Source of the DNA: Paracoccaceae bacterium
GTDB lineage: Bacteria > Pseudomonadota > Alphaproteobacteria > Rhodobacterales > Rhodobacteraceae
Length of the DNA: 64,000 nucleotides
Assembly (NCBI GenBank): GCA_020425085.1
Contig: JAGQRW010000007.1
Coordinates: forward strand, 1-64,000
Direction: 5' to 3'
The position numbers and the translations under genes were made by a program. Under the pieces are notes generated by a model. It saw nothing but the letters and a program-made list of their open reading frames with translations. It was not told where the DNA came from and made no database searches. Below are positions 8,858 through 18,135 of the stretch, one piece after another. Within the stretch, counting starts at the first letter, position 1. Every line of letters begins with the position of its first letter.

Positions 8858-9685
8858 ATGCCAAACGCCCCTTATTATGCACCCGCCGGTGGCCTGCCGC
8901 CGCAGTCTGACCTGTTGACCGGTCGCGCCGTCTTCACCGAGGCTTATGCGGTGATCCCCAAAGACACGATGCGCGACATCGTTACCAGCTATCTGCCGCA
9001 TTGGCAGAACACCCGGCTTTGGGTTCTGTCGCGTCCGTTGTCGGGTTTTGCCGAAACCTTTTCGCAATATATCATGGACGTGGCCCCCGGTGGCGGCAGC
9101 GACCATCCGGAAAACGACATGGCTGCCGAGGCAGTTCTGTTTGTGGTCGCAGGTGAGTGTGATCTGAACATCAACGGCGCGAAACACATGATGTCGCCCG
9201 GTGGCTATGCCTATCTGCCCCCGGCATGTGATTGGCAGCTTTGGAACAATGGCGATAAGAACCTGAAATTCCATTGGATCCGCAAGGCTTATGAGGTCGT
9301 GCCGGGTCTGGATGCACCAGCTGCCTTTGTCACCAATGAGCGCGAAATTCCACCCACAGCGATGCCGGATACCAACGGCGCATGGGCGACCACGCGTTTC
9401 GTAGACATGACCGATCTTCGCCATGACATGCATGTCACCATCGTCAGCCTGCAACCGGGTGCGGTTATTCCGTTTGCCGAAACGCATGTGATGGAACACG
9501 GGCTGTATGTGCTGGAAGGCAAGGCGGTTTACCGGCTCAATCAGGATTGGGTCGAGGTCGAGGCGGGCGATTACATGTGGCTTCGCGCCTTTTGTCCGCA
9601 AGCATGTTATGCGGGCGGGCCGGGTCCGTTTCGATATCTGCTTTACAAGGACGTGAACCGGCATATGAAACTGGGGATGCGCTAG
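8858..9685 (+). CDS. allE: (S)-ureidoglycine aminohydrolase
   Basis: A 275-residue bicupin protein. It releases ammonia from (S)-ureidoglycine to give (S)-ureidoglycolate, a late step of allantoin breakdown. The family start motif (PPQSDLLTGRAVFTEAYAVI) and two cupin barrels are visible: the first around GGSDHPENDMAAEAVLFVV, the second around VIPFAETHVMEHGLYVLEG, which carries the manganese-binding Glu/His residues. The ATG at 8858 follows a strong AAGGAG. It belongs functionally with PuuE-UraD, UraH and PuuD some 5-9 kb downstream, but gapdh and maeB lie between. The gene making its substrate (allantoate amidohydrolase) is not in the window. Confidence 0.92.
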   Translation: MPNAPYYAPAGGLPPQSDLLTGRAVFTEAYAVIPKDTMRDIVTSYLPHWQNTRLWVLSRPLSGFAETFSQYIMDVAPGGGSDHPENDMAAEAVLFVVAGECDLNINGAKHMMSPGGYAYLPPACDWQLWNNGDKNLKFHWIRKAYEVVPGLDAPAAFVTNEREIPPTAMPDTNGAWATTRFVDMTDLRHDMHVTIVSLQPGAVIPFAETHVMEHGLYVLEGKAVYRLNQDWVEVEAGDYMWLRAFCPQACYAGGPGPFRYLLYKDVNRHMKLGMR

Positions 9686-9768
9686 GCCCGGACATCATTC
9701 GCCTGTTGCACTTTGCCGGTTTGCGCCTGATCATTCAACCTTTCGCAACCCCGTTTCGGAGTTTCTAA

Positions 9769-9816
9769 ATGGGTTTCACCACCAACCCGCCATACGCAGC
9801 GGCAAATCATGGCTGA
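9769..9816 (+). CDS. Possible 15-codon leader ORF overlapping the gapdh start
   Basis: An ATG at 9769 preceded by CGGAG opens a 15-codon frame (MGFTTNPPYAAANHG) whose TGA at 9814-9816 lies within the first codons of gapdh (ATG at 9809). The gapdh start itself has no good ribosome site. The arrangement fits translational coupling or a leader peptide. Support is positional only; chance cannot be excluded. Confidence 0.35.
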   Translation: MGFTTNPPYAAANHG

Positions 9817-10828
9817 GCCGAAAATCAGGCTGGCGCTGAACGGTTTTGGCAGGATTGGCCGCGCCATCCTTCGCCTTGTCGCCACCGGGCGGGCGGGTGA
9901 GGGGTTTGAGATCGTGGCGATCAACGATATCGCCAATCTGGACATCTGTGCCTATCTGTTCAAATACGATAGCGTTTATGGTCCATTTCCTGGCAGTGTC
10001 GATGAAACCGCCGGAATGCTGATCATCAACGGCCAGTCAATCCCGTTTCATCAGCAGCGCGATATCTCGAACCTTGATCTTACCGGGGTCGATCTGGTGC
10101 TGGAATGCACCGGTGCGGTGATTGATGTGAAATCAGCCCGCGCCGGACTGGATGCGGGTGCTGGGGCGGTTCTGATTTCAGGGCCGTCCGGAATGGCCGA
10201 AGCGACGATTGTTCTGGGTGCCAATGAACACCTTCTGAACGGTCAGAAAATTGTTTCCAACGCCTCTTGCACCACCAACGCGCTTGGGCCGCTTTTGAAG
10301 GTTCTGGATGACGCGTTCGGAGTGGAAAGCGGCCACATGACCACGGTTCACTGTTATACCGGCAGCCAGCCCACCATCGACAAGCCGCGTGACAATTTCG
10401 CACGTTCGCGTGCCGCCGCCCTGTCCATGGTGCCGACCACCACCAGTGCCTCGCATCTGCTGGGTGAGGTTCTGCCAGCCCTAAAGGGGCGGATCGAAGG
10501 TCGCGCCATCCGGGTGCCGACCGCCAGCGTTTCGGCCATCGACCTGACGGTGCAGACGCGTGAAAAGGTCAGTGTTGCCCTGGTCAACGAATTGCTGGAG
10601 GCCAGCGCCGCCGCGTCGCCTTTGCTTGGCTGGATCACCGAACCGCTGGTTTCCACGGATCTTAGGGGCAGGCCGGAATCGCTGATCATATCGGCACGGG
10701 AAACCTCGGTTTCGGTGGGGGGATTGTTGCGGGTATTTGGCTGGTACGACAACGAATGGGGCTTTTCCAACCGGATGCTCGACATGGCACACCTGATGGC
10801 AACGCGAACAACAACAACAACAAAATAA
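9809..10828 (+). CDS. gap: Type I glyceraldehyde-3-phosphate dehydrogenase
   Basis: A 339-residue enzyme converting glyceraldehyde 3-phosphate, NAD(P)+ and phosphate to 1,3-bisphosphoglycerate. Seen: the Rossmann motif NGFGRIGR (11-18), Asp40 at the end of strand two (NAD preference), the active-site SNASCTTN with Cys154, and the C-terminal GWYDNEWGFSNRM. The protein ends in an unusual run of threonines (TRTTTTTK) encoded by AAC-type triplets. An erythrose-4-phosphate dehydrogenase role is possible. It lies 13 bp before maeB and probably shares its transcript. Roseobacters often have more than one gap; this copy next to malic enzyme may be the gluconeogenic or NADP-linked one (inference). Confidence 0.93.
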   Translation: MAEPKIRLALNGFGRIGRAILRLVATGRAGEGFEIVAINDIANLDICAYLFKYDSVYGPFPGSVDETAGMLIINGQSIPFHQQRDISNLDLTGVDLVLECTGAVIDVKSARAGLDAGAGAVLISGPSGMAEATIVLGANEHLLNGQKIVSNASCTTNALGPLLKVLDDAFGVESGHMTTVHCYTGSQPTIDKPRDNFARSRAAALSMVPTTTSASHLLGEVLPALKGRIEGRAIRVPTASVSAIDLTVQTREKVSVALVNELLEASAAASPLLGWITEPLVSTDLRGRPESLIISARETSVSVGGLLRVFGWYDNEWGFSNRMLDMAHLMATRTTTTTK

Positions 10829-10841
10829 CGGAGGGACAGGG

Positions 10842-13121
10842 ATGTCTTCAGACGAACAAGCAAAAGGTTCAGCCCGTCAGGAGGCGCTGAACTATCATGA
10901 ATTTCCCAAGCCCGGCAAACTGGAAATCCGCGCCACCAAACCAATGACCACCGGGCGCGATCTGTCGAACGCCTATTCACCCGGCGTGGCCGATGCCTGT
11001 CTTGAAATTGAAAAAAATCCGGCCGACGCGACGCGCTATACCGCCAAGGGTAATCTGGTGGCAGTGATTTCCAACGGCACGGCGGTACTGGGGCTTGGAA
11101 ATATCGGCGCACAGGCATCCAAGCCGGTGATGGAAGGCAAGGCGGTTTTGTTCAAGAAATTTGCCAATATCGACTGTTTCGATATCGAGGTGAACGAACC
11201 TGATCCGGTGAAACTGGCGGAACTGGTGATCCGGCTTGAGCCGACCTTTGGTGCCGTCAACCTGGAGGATATCAAGGCACCTGACTGTTTTCTGGTCGAA
11301 CGCCTCTGCCGTGAGCGGATGAACATTCCGGTGTTTCATGACGACCAGCATGGCACCGCTATCGTGGCGGCGGCGGCGGCGTTCAATGCCCTGATCGTTG
11401 CCAAGAAGAAGATTGAGGAAATTCAGGTGGTGGCACTTGGCGCCGGGGCGGCGGGGATTGCCTGCCTCAAGATGCTGAAGGTGATGGGGGTCAGGGATGA
11501 AAATATCCTGATGCTCGACAGCAAAGGCGTGGTCCACAAAAGCCGCAACGACCTGTCGCCGGAGAAGGCGGAATTTGCCAAGGATACCCCGAAACGCAGC
11601 ATCGAAGACGCGATGAAGGGGGCCGATCTGTTTCTTGGGGTTTCCGGCCCTGGCCTTTTGACCAGCGAAATGGTCGGGTTGATGGCCAAGGATCCGATCA
11701 TTTTTGCACTGGCCAACCCGACGCCTGAAATCATGCCGGATGAGGCACGAAAGGCGGCACCAGGGGCGTTGATCGCCACCGGACGCTCGGATTTCCCCAA
11801 TCAGGTCAACAATGTCCTGTGTTTTCCCTTCATCTTTCGCGGTGCCCTTGATGTCGGCGCGACTGAGATCAATGACGAGATGAAACTCGCTTGTGTCGAG
11901 GCGATTGCCGGTCTGGCCCGCGCCACCACTTCGGCCGAGGTAGGACAGGCCTATCGCGGCGAACGTCTGACCTTCGGGCCGGATTATCTGATCCCGAAAC
12001 CATTTGATCCGCGCCTGTTGCCGACCATTGCCTATGCCGTCGCCAAGGCAGCGATCGAAAGCGGTGTTGCCCGCAAGAAAATCGACCTTGCCGCCTATCG
12101 GGAAAGCCTCAAGGCACAGGTGTTTCGCTCGTCAATGATCATGCGCTCGGTGTTTGAGGCGGCAAAGACTTCCCAACGTCGCATCATCTTTGCCGAGGGT
12201 GAGGATGAGCGGATCCTCAGGACTGCACAGGCGATGTCCGAAGAAACCGAGGATACCCCGATCCTGATCGGCCGCCCCGAGGTGATCGAGCACCGGATCG
12301 AACGCGAAGGGCTTACCATCCGCGCCGGTCGGGATTTTGAACTGGTGAACCCGGAAAACGACCCCAGATACAAGGAATACTGGGAAAGCTATCACGCGAT
12401 CATGCGCCGGCGCGGTGTGTCGCCTGATCTGGCGCGTGCCATCATGCGCACCAATTCTACCGCTATTGCGGCGGTGGCGGTACATCGTGGTGATGCGCAT
12501 TCGATGATCTGTGGCACGTTTGGCGAATATCGCTGGCATCTGAACTATATCGAACAGGTGCTGGCGAATGATGAATTGCACCCGGTCGGTTCCATGTCGC
12601 TGATCATTCTCGATCAGGGTCCGTTGTTCGTTGCCGATACGCATATCCATATCGAACCCAGTGGCGAACAGCTTGCCGACACGATCGAGGCAGCGGCGCG
12701 GCATGTGCGCCGTTTTGGTGTGGTGCCAAAAGTCGGGCTTTGTTCTGGTTCACAATTCGGCAATCTTGACAGCCGCTCGGGCCGGGCAATGCGAGCGGCG
12801 CTGGCGATACTGGATCAGCGGCAGGTGGATTTTGAATATGAAGGCGAGATGCACACCGACGCCGCCCTTGACCCTGATCTGCGGGAACGTCTGATGCCGA
12901 ACGGTCGGCTGACAGGCAAGGCCAATGTGCTGGTTTATGCCAATACCGATGCGGCAGGTGCCACCCGAAACATCCTGAAATCGGTGGCTGGCGGACTTGA
13001 GGTCGGGCCGATCCTGATGGGTATGGGCAACCGCGCACATATCGTGACCCCCTCGATCACCGTGCGGGGCCTGTTGAATATTGCGGCGCTGGCCGGGTCC
13101 GAGGTGTCAAGCTACGGCTGA
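10842..13121 (+). CDS. maeB: NADP-dependent malic enzyme (MaeB type, with phosphotransacetylase-like domain)
   Basis: A 759-residue protein, the usual MaeB length. Residues 1 to about 430 are malic enzyme: the tyrosine loop ([12 protein letters not shown]), the metal/substrate region [11 protein letters not shown] and the nucleotide motif [13 protein letters not shown]. Residues from about 430 to the end form a phosphotransacetylase-like domain ([14 protein letters not shown] onward), which in this class binds acetyl-CoA and regulates rather than catalyses. It oxidatively decarboxylates malate to pyruvate with NADPH formation. A GGAGGG site precedes the ATG. With pckA it would draw C4 acids made by the ethylmalonyl-CoA pathway and TCA cycle back to C3. 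Confidence 0.95.
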   Translation: MSSDEQAKGSARQEALNYHEFPKPGKLEIRATKPMTTGRDLSNAYSPGVADACLEIEKNPADATRYTAKGNLVAVISNGTAVLGLGNIGAQASKPVMEGKAVLFKKFANIDCFDIEVNEPDPVKLAELVIRLEPTFGAVNLEDIKAPDCFLVERLCRERMNIPVFHDDQHGTAIVAAAAAFNALIVAKKKIEEIQVVALGAGAAGIACLKMLKVMGVRDENILMLDSKGVVHKSRNDLSPEKAEFAKDTPKRSIEDAMKGADLFLGVSGPGLLTSEMVGLMAKDPIIFALANPTPEIMPDEARKAAPGALIATGRSDFPNQVNNVLCFPFIFRGALDVGATEINDEMKLACVEAIAGLARATTSAEVGQAYRGERLTFGPDYLIPKPFDPRLLPTIAYAVAKAAIESGVARKKIDLAAYRESLKAQVFRSSMIMRSVFEAAKTSQRRIIFAEGEDERILRTAQAMSEETEDTPILIGRPEVIEHRIEREGLTIRAGRDFELVNPENDPRYKEYWESYHAIMRRRGVSPDLARAIMRTNSTAIAAVAVHRGDAHSMICGTFGEYRWHLNYIEQVLANDELHPVGSMSLIILDQGPLFVADTHIHIEPSGEQLADTIEAAARHVRRFGVVPKVGLCSGSQFGNLDSRSGRAMRAALAILDQRQVDFEYEGEMHTDAALDPDLRERLMPNGRLTGKANVLVYANTDAAGATRNILKSVAGGLEVGPILMGMGNRAHIVTPSITVRGLLNIAALAGSEVSSYG

Positions 13122-13134
13122 GGAAACCGCTGAT

Positions 13135-13160
13135 GGCGGCGACCATGTTCGCCGCTTTTT
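13135..13160. terminator. Terminator after maeB
   Basis: GCGGCGA (13136-13142) pairs with TCGCCGC (13149-13155) across a 6-nt loop, followed by TTTTT. It lies 14 bp after the maeB stop and ends immediately before the convergent TSUP gene stop at 13163. The T-run supports the plus strand. Confidence 0.8.
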
Positions 13161-13162
13161 AC

Positions 13163-13909
13163 CTAAAACAGCCGCGCGAAAAAGATGCCGCTCATGGTGA
13201 AGCCGATGATGGCGATCAGCGTGCGCACGACCTTGGCCGGTACGGCGCGGGCGATCGGCGCGCCGGCATAACCGCCGATGGTTGCTGCCACCATCATGAT
13301 GATCGCCTGATACCATTCCACGAATCCGGCCAGTGAAAAGGTCAGGACTGAAATCGCCGACAGCGCAAAGGACAGGCCGTTTTTCAGCCCGTTCATGCTA
13401 TGGATATTGTCCATCCCCCAAAGTGCGAACAGCGCCAGCAGAACGATCCCGAGGCCGCCGTTGAAATAGCCGCCATAGATGCTGACCAGAAACAACCCCA
13501 GTGCGCCCTCGGGGGTTACTGCGCGTGCCTTGGTGGCGGCCCAGGCGCGGATCGGTGCGCCAAACAGAAATGCCAGTGTCGCCGCCAGCAGTAAAAACGG
13601 AACGATGACCGAGAATGCCTTGTTTGAGGAAACCAGCAACAGAAGCGAGCCTACCAGCCCACCTGCCAGCGTGATCAAGGCCAGCCTGACCAGGCTTTTA
13701 CGCTCAAACGCTGCCAGTTCGGCGCGAAACCCGACCGCGCCGCCAAGATAGCCGGGAAAGACCGCTACGGCACTGGTGGCGTTGGCCAGAACCGGCGGCA
13801 CACCGGTTGCCACCAACGCCGGAAAGGTCAGAAACGTACCTCCGCCCGCGATGGTGTTGATGATGCCGGCACCAAATGCCGCTGCCACCAATAGCAGAAT
13901 ATCCCACAC
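13163..13909 (-). CDS. TSUP family (TauE/SafE-like) membrane transporter
   Basis: A 248-residue inner-membrane protein of the sulfite exporter TauE/SafE family. The N-terminal repeat has the family pattern GIINTIAGGGTFLTFPAL and ANATSAVAVFPGYLGG, and the second repeat YGGYFNGGLGIVLLALF; about seven hydrophobic segments. It starts with GTG behind AAAGGA. It lies 23 bp downstream of the puuE-uraD gene on the same strand, so an operon is likely, and a role in moving a purine-degradation intermediate or product is conceivable; the family's usual substrates are sulfur oxyanions or organic acids. A second unrelated TSUP gene lies at 49628. Confidence 0.85.
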   Translation of the reverse strand: MWDILLLVAAAFGAGIINTIAGGGTFLTFPALVATGVPPVLANATSAVAVFPGYLGGAVGFRAELAAFERKSLVRLALITLAGGLVGSLLLLVSSNKAFSVIVPFLLLAATLAFLFGAPIRAWAATKARAVTPEGALGLFLVSIYGGYFNGGLGIVLLALFALWGMDNIHSMNGLKNGLSFALSAISVLTFSLAGFVEWYQAIIMMVAATIGGYAGAPIARAVPAKVVRTLIAIIGFTMSGIFFARLF

Positions 13910-13932
13910 ACCATTTTCCTTTCCCGGGTCTG

Positions 13933-15357
13933 TCAGGCGGGCAGTATTTCTGCCAGCCGCAACTCGGCAATGCGCTCGACCTGTTTGCAGGCTTCGGCGA
14001 ATTCGGTGCCCCGGTCGTTTTCCAGCCGCCGTTCAAACGCCGCCTTGATTGACGCCTTGGTGTTGTCGCGCACGGCAATAATGAACGGAAACCCGTGTTT
14101 TTCGGTGTAGCGATCGTTGAGCTTGCTGAAAAGCGCCCTTTCCTGATCGCTGAGGTGATCAAGGCCCGCCCCCGCCTGTTCGGCGGTTGATTCCGCTGTC
14201 AGTTGTTTGGCGGCAGCCAATTTCCCCGCGAGATCGGGGTGGGCGGTCAGAACCGCCAGGCGCTCGGCCTCGCTGGCGCTGCGAAACATGCGGCAAAGGG
14301 CGTTATGCAGGCCGGTGGCGCTGTCATGTGCCGGCCCGAGTTCCAGGTCAAAGGCACGTTCGGCGATCCATTGGGAATGTTCAAAGATGCCGCCATAGGT
14401 CTTGACGAAATCGTTCTTGTCCATTTCCGAGGGGCGTTTCATGTGAAGTGGCGGATGGGTGTTCTGCCAGTGTTCAGCGATGTCGATACGGCGAGGAAAC
14501 CAGACATCGGCGTGGGATTTGGCATATTCCATGAATCGCCTCAGCGCCATGATCCGACCGGGTCGGCCGATCAAGCGGCAATGCAGGCCAACCGACATCA
14601 TCTTTGCCTGCCCGGCCTTGCCTTCGGCATAAAGCGCATCAAAGCTGTCTTTCAGGTATTCAAAGAACTGGGTACCCGAGTTGAACCCCTGCGGTGTTGC
14701 AAAGCGCATGTCGTTGGCGTCAAGCGTATAGGGAATGATCAACTGATTTCGCCCGCTGATTTCCAGCCAGTAGGGCAGGTCGTCGGCATAAGTGTCCGAG
14801 ATATAATCAAACCCGCCCTCTTCAGCCGCCAGCCTTACGGTGTTGTTCGAACAACGCCCGGTATACCAGCCGCGCGGCCTGCTGCCGGTGACCTCGGTAT
14901 GCAGGCGAACCGCCTCTCTGAGGTCGCGCATTTCATCCGCCGCATTGGCATCCTTGTATTCAATCCATTTCAATCCGTGGCTGGCGATCTCCCACCCGGA
15001 TTTCTGCATTGCACGCATCTGTGCCGGGCTGCGGGCCAGTGCCGTGGCGACACCGTAAACCGTAGCTGGGATGCTGAGTTCGTCAAACAGCCGGTGCAAG
15101 CGCCAGAAACCAGCCCTTGCGCCATATTCATACATCGATTCCATGTTCCAGTGACGTTGACCGGGCCAGGGGGCGGCACCGACGATTTCCGACAGGAATG
15201 CCTCGGATGCCGCATCGCCATGCAGGATGCAGTTTTCGCCGCCCTCTTCATAGTTGATGACAAACTGCACGGCGATCTTTGCGCCGCCGGGCCATTTCGC
15301 ATCCGGCGCATTTTCACCATATCCTTGCATATCGCGTTGGTATCGGGTCAATTTCAC
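13933..15357 (-). CDS. puuE: Fused allantoinase (PuuE) / OHCU decarboxylase (UraD)
   Basis: A 474-residue two-domain enzyme of urate catabolism. Residues 1 to about 305 are a metal-independent allantoinase of the polysaccharide deacetylase fold (YGENAPDAKWPGGAKIAVQF, ALARSPAQMRAMQKSGWEIA, GWYTGRCSNNTVRL), hydrolysing allantoin to allantoate. From about 315 to the end is 2-oxo-4-hydroxy-4-carboxy-5-ureidoimidazoline decarboxylase: FVKTYGGIFEHSQWIAERAF with the catalytic His, then AHPDLAGKLA and the C-terminal GFPFIIAVRDNTKASI. One protein therefore carries two consecutive steps. AAAGGAG precedes the ATG. It is divergent from uraH across 145 bp. Confidence 0.95.
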   Translation of the reverse strand: MKLTRYQRDMQGYGENAPDAKWPGGAKIAVQFVINYEEGGENCILHGDAASEAFLSEIVGAAPWPGQRHWNMESMYEYGARAGFWRLHRLFDELSIPATVYGVATALARSPAQMRAMQKSGWEIASHGLKWIEYKDANAADEMRDLREAVRLHTEVTGSRPRGWYTGRCSNNTVRLAAEEGGFDYISDTYADDLPYWLEISGRNQLIIPYTLDANDMRFATPQGFNSGTQFFEYLKDSFDALYAEGKAGQAKMMSVGLHCRLIGRPGRIMALRRFMEYAKSHADVWFPRRIDIAEHWQNTHPPLHMKRPSEMDKNDFVKTYGGIFEHSQWIAERAFDLELGPAHDSATGLHNALCRMFRSASEAERLAVLTAHPDLAGKLAAAKQLTAESTAEQAGAGLDHLSDQERALFSKLNDRYTEKHGFPFIIAVRDNTKASIKAAFERRLENDRGTEFAEACKQVERIAELRLAEILPA

Positions 15358-15502
15358 ACTCCTTTTGGCGAATTCACGTCTAGTACAATGTAATCGAGGT
15401 GACTTTCACAAAATAGTTGAAAGACTTTCCGCTACAACAGTATGTCGCGCCGGCCCCGGCAGGTTTATGCCTTGAGCGAATGGAAAAAGGAAAGAGGTTT
15501 TC

Positions 15503-15856
15503 ATGTCCGGCTACCTGACCACCCATGTTCTTGATACTGCCAATGGCTGCCCGGCTGAGGGGCTGACGATCGACCTTTACCGGATCAAGGGCGAGTCGCG
15601 CCAGCATATCCGTACCGTTGTCACCAATAGCGACGGTCGCACCGATGAACATATCCTGCCAGCAGCCGAATTTGCCCATGGCGAATATGAACTGGTGTTT
15701 CACGCGGGTGATTATCTGGCGATACCCGGATCCGGGACAGCAGAGCCGATGTTCCTGTCCACCATCCCGATCCGATTCGGCATGTCCGAAGACAGCCATT
15801 ATCATGTGCCGCTGCTGTTATCGCCTTTCGGCTATTCCACCTATCGCGGCAGTTGA
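15503..15856 (+). CDS. uraH: 5-hydroxyisourate hydrolase (transthyretin-like)
   Basis: A 117-residue enzyme hydrolysing 5-hydroxyisourate, the product of urate oxidation, to OHCU. Signatures: the start YLTTHVLDTANGCPA with the catalytic His, the middle Arg in TVVTNSDGRTD, and the diagnostic C-terminus YSTYRGS. Length matches the family. It is divergent from puuE-uraD and ends 10 bp before the convergent LysR gene stop. It supplies the substrate of the UraD domain. Confidence 0.95.
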   Translation: MSGYLTTHVLDTANGCPAEGLTIDLYRIKGESRQHIRTVVTNSDGRTDEHILPAAEFAHGEYELVFHAGDYLAIPGSGTAEPMFLSTIPIRFGMSEDSHYHVPLLLSPFGYSTYRGS

Positions 15857-15866
15857 CGGCAAGTCA

Positions 15867-16787
15867 TCAAAGGCCTGTGATACTGGCCTGCAATGAGCGG
15901 GTGATGCGGTTTGACATGAATTCGATGAACAATCGGGTCTTTGGATCCTGATGCCGGCGATGGGTGTAAAGACAGGCCATCTGGATCGGCACCGGCGGCG
16001 CCTGTTCCAAAACCGGCACCAGCGCGCCGCTGCGAATGTGATCGGCCACCTCAAACAACGGTTTAAGGATGATGCCATGACCCGCCAGCGCCCAACCGGT
16101 CAGAACATCACCATCGTCTGATTCAAACGGCCCGCTTACGGCGATCCGCTTGACCCCTTCGGGCGTGCTGAGCGGCCACTGAAATTCAGGCGCACCCGGA
16201 TAGCGCAGGTTCAGGCAGTCATGCCCGCCCTTTGTCAGGTCGGACACATCTTTGGGAACCCCACGCGCCGCCAGATAGACCGGCGCAGCACAAAGCACCC
16301 GGCGGCAATCAGCGATCTTGCGAATTCTGAGGTTGGAATCCTCAGGCACACCAAGGAAAAACGCAATGTCCAGCCCTTCGGCTGTAAGGTCAACGCCGCG
16401 ATCCGACAGGCGCATACGCACGTCAATCTGCGGATATTCAACCTTGAAGGCGGGTACTTCGGGCGCGATCAGCCGCCGCCCCACCCCCAGTGGCGCCGCC
16501 ACATAGATCGAGCCGCGCGGCGTCTGCGTGACGCTGTTGACCTCGGCCTCGGCCGCTTCCACCACCTCCAGGATGCGAAGTGCACCGGTGTAGAATAGCT
16601 GCCCCTGCTCTGTCGGCTTCAGCATTCTCGTGGTGCGCTGGAACAGCCTGACCTTCAGGTAATCTTCAAGCTGAGAAATCCGGGCCGAGGCGACAGCGGG
16701 TGAAATGCGCATATCCCGCGCCGCTGCCGACATGTTGCTTAGTTCATAGACACGCACAAAGGTGCGGATATTGTCAAAATATGACAT
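15867..16787 (-). CDS. LysR family transcriptional regulator
   Basis: A 306-residue LysR-type regulator: winged helix-turn-helix at residues 1-60 (NMSAAARDMRISPAVASARI then QLEDYLKVRLFQRTTRM), followed by a periplasmic-binding-fold effector domain. It is divergent from puuD (109-bp gap) and stands between uraH and puuD, so it is the likely regulator of urate degradation, with urate or an intermediate as inducer (inference from position). I did not find an unambiguous LysR box in the gap. Confidence 0.92.
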   Translation of the reverse strand: MSYFDNIRTFVRVYELSNMSAAARDMRISPAVASARISQLEDYLKVRLFQRTTRMLKPTEQGQLFYTGALRILEVVEAAEAEVNSVTQTPRGSIYVAAPLGVGRRLIAPEVPAFKVEYPQIDVRMRLSDRGVDLTAEGLDIAFFLGVPEDSNLRIRKIADCRRVLCAAPVYLAARGVPKDVSDLTKGGHDCLNLRYPGAPEFQWPLSTPEGVKRIAVSGPFESDDGDVLTGWALAGHGIILKPLFEVADHIRSGALVPVLEQAPPVPIQMACLYTHRRHQDPKTRLFIEFMSNRITRSLQASITGL

Positions 16788-16896
16788 GACCCATTCTTCG
16801 TATTTTTTTGAAGCTGCTAAGCTAATTTGTCTGATACAGGATAATTGGCGGTTCCGCTAGGTTGGGTTCAGGGAATCCAACGGGAGAAGTTTCATC

Positions 16897-18126
16897 ATGT
16901 TTGAAATGGCAATCATGTGGGATTGGCTGGCCTTCGCAACGCGCTGGCTGCATGTCATCACGGCAATCGCCTGGATCGGCTCATCCTTCTATTTCATTGC
17001 GCTCGACCTTGGGCTGAGGCAGGCGGCAAACCTGCCCAAGGGCGCATATGGTGAGGAATGGCAAGTGCATGGCGGCGGATTTTATCATATCCGCAAGTTC
17101 CTGGTGGCCCCGGAAACCATGCCCGAACACCTGACCTGGTTCAAATGGGAAAGCTATACCACCTGGCTGAGTGGTGCGGCGATGCTGATGATCATCTATT
17201 GGGTCGGGGGCGAACTATATCTGATCGACGCCGAAAAGGCCGATCTGGCGCTGTGGCAGGGTATTCTGATCTCGGCGGTATCGCTGACGATCGGCTGGCT
17301 GGTCTATGATTTTTTGTGCAAATCCGGGCTTGGTGAAAAGCCGACCCTGTTGATGTTGCTGCTGTTCGTGCTGCTGGTCGCCATGGGCTATGGTTATAAC
17401 CAGATCTTCACGGGCCGGGCGATGATGTTGCATCTCGGGGCTTTTACCGCCACCATCATGACCGCGAACGTTTTCTTTATCATCATGCCGAACCAGCGCA
17501 TCGTGGTGAAGGACCTTCAGGAAGGGCGCACGCCCGATCCGAAATACGGCAAGATCGCCAAGCTCAGATCGACCCATAACAACTATCTGACGCTGCCGGT
17601 GATTTTCCTGATGCTGTCAACCCATTATCCGCTTGCATTCGGCACCGAATACAACTGGCTGATTGCGGCGCTGGTGTTTCTGATGGGGGTCACCATTCGG
17701 CACTTCTTCAACACCATGCATACCAGAAAGGGCACACCCTATTGGACCTGGATTCTGACGGCCATCTTGTTCTTTGTCATCATCTGGCTGTCCACCTTCA
17801 CGACCGAGCACGATCTTGATGCAGCCCAGGCGCGGACATTGACGGTAACGGAACAGAAATTCGCCAGCGCACCGGGTTATGAGGATGTTGAAAACATCGT
17901 GCTTGGTCGCTGTTCCATGTGCCACTCGCGCGAGCCATATTATGATGGAATCCATCGCGCCCCAAAGGGTGTCTATCTGGAAACCACCGGCGACATCACC
18001 TCGCATGCGCGTGAGGTGTTTCTTCAGGCCGGGATAAGCCATGCCATGCCGCCCGCCAACGTAACCTTTATAGAGCCTGAGGAACGCATGATGTTGGCCA
18101 CATGGTACCGCAGCGCAACAGACTAA
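16897..18126 (+). CDS. puuD: Membrane urate hydroxylase PuuD with C-terminal cytochrome c domain
   Basis: A 409-residue protein oxidising urate to 5-hydroxyisourate in the membrane and passing electrons to the respiratory chain, in place of a soluble uricase. The N-terminal ~300 residues hold about eight membrane helices (first WLAFATRWLHVITAIAWIGS). The last ~90 residues are a cytochrome c-like domain with the haem motif CSMCH and a likely axial Met in HAMPPANVTF. GGGAGA precedes the ATG. It completes, with UraH, UraD and PuuE, the route from urate to allantoate. Confidence 0.93.
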   Translation: MFEMAIMWDWLAFATRWLHVITAIAWIGSSFYFIALDLGLRQAANLPKGAYGEEWQVHGGGFYHIRKFLVAPETMPEHLTWFKWESYTTWLSGAAMLMIIYWVGGELYLIDAEKADLALWQGILISAVSLTIGWLVYDFLCKSGLGEKPTLLMLLLFVLLVAMGYGYNQIFTGRAMMLHLGAFTATIMTANVFFIIMPNQRIVVKDLQEGRTPDPKYGKIAKLRSTHNNYLTLPVIFLMLSTHYPLAFGTEYNWLIAALVFLMGVTIRHFFNTMHTRKGTPYWTWILTAILFFVIIWLSTFTTEHDLDAAQARTLTVTEQKFASAPGYEDVENIVLGRCSMCHSREPYYDGIHRAPKGVYLETTGDITSHAREVFLQAGISHAMPPANVTFIEPEERMMLATWYRSATD

Positions 18127-18135
18127 ACCGCCAGA

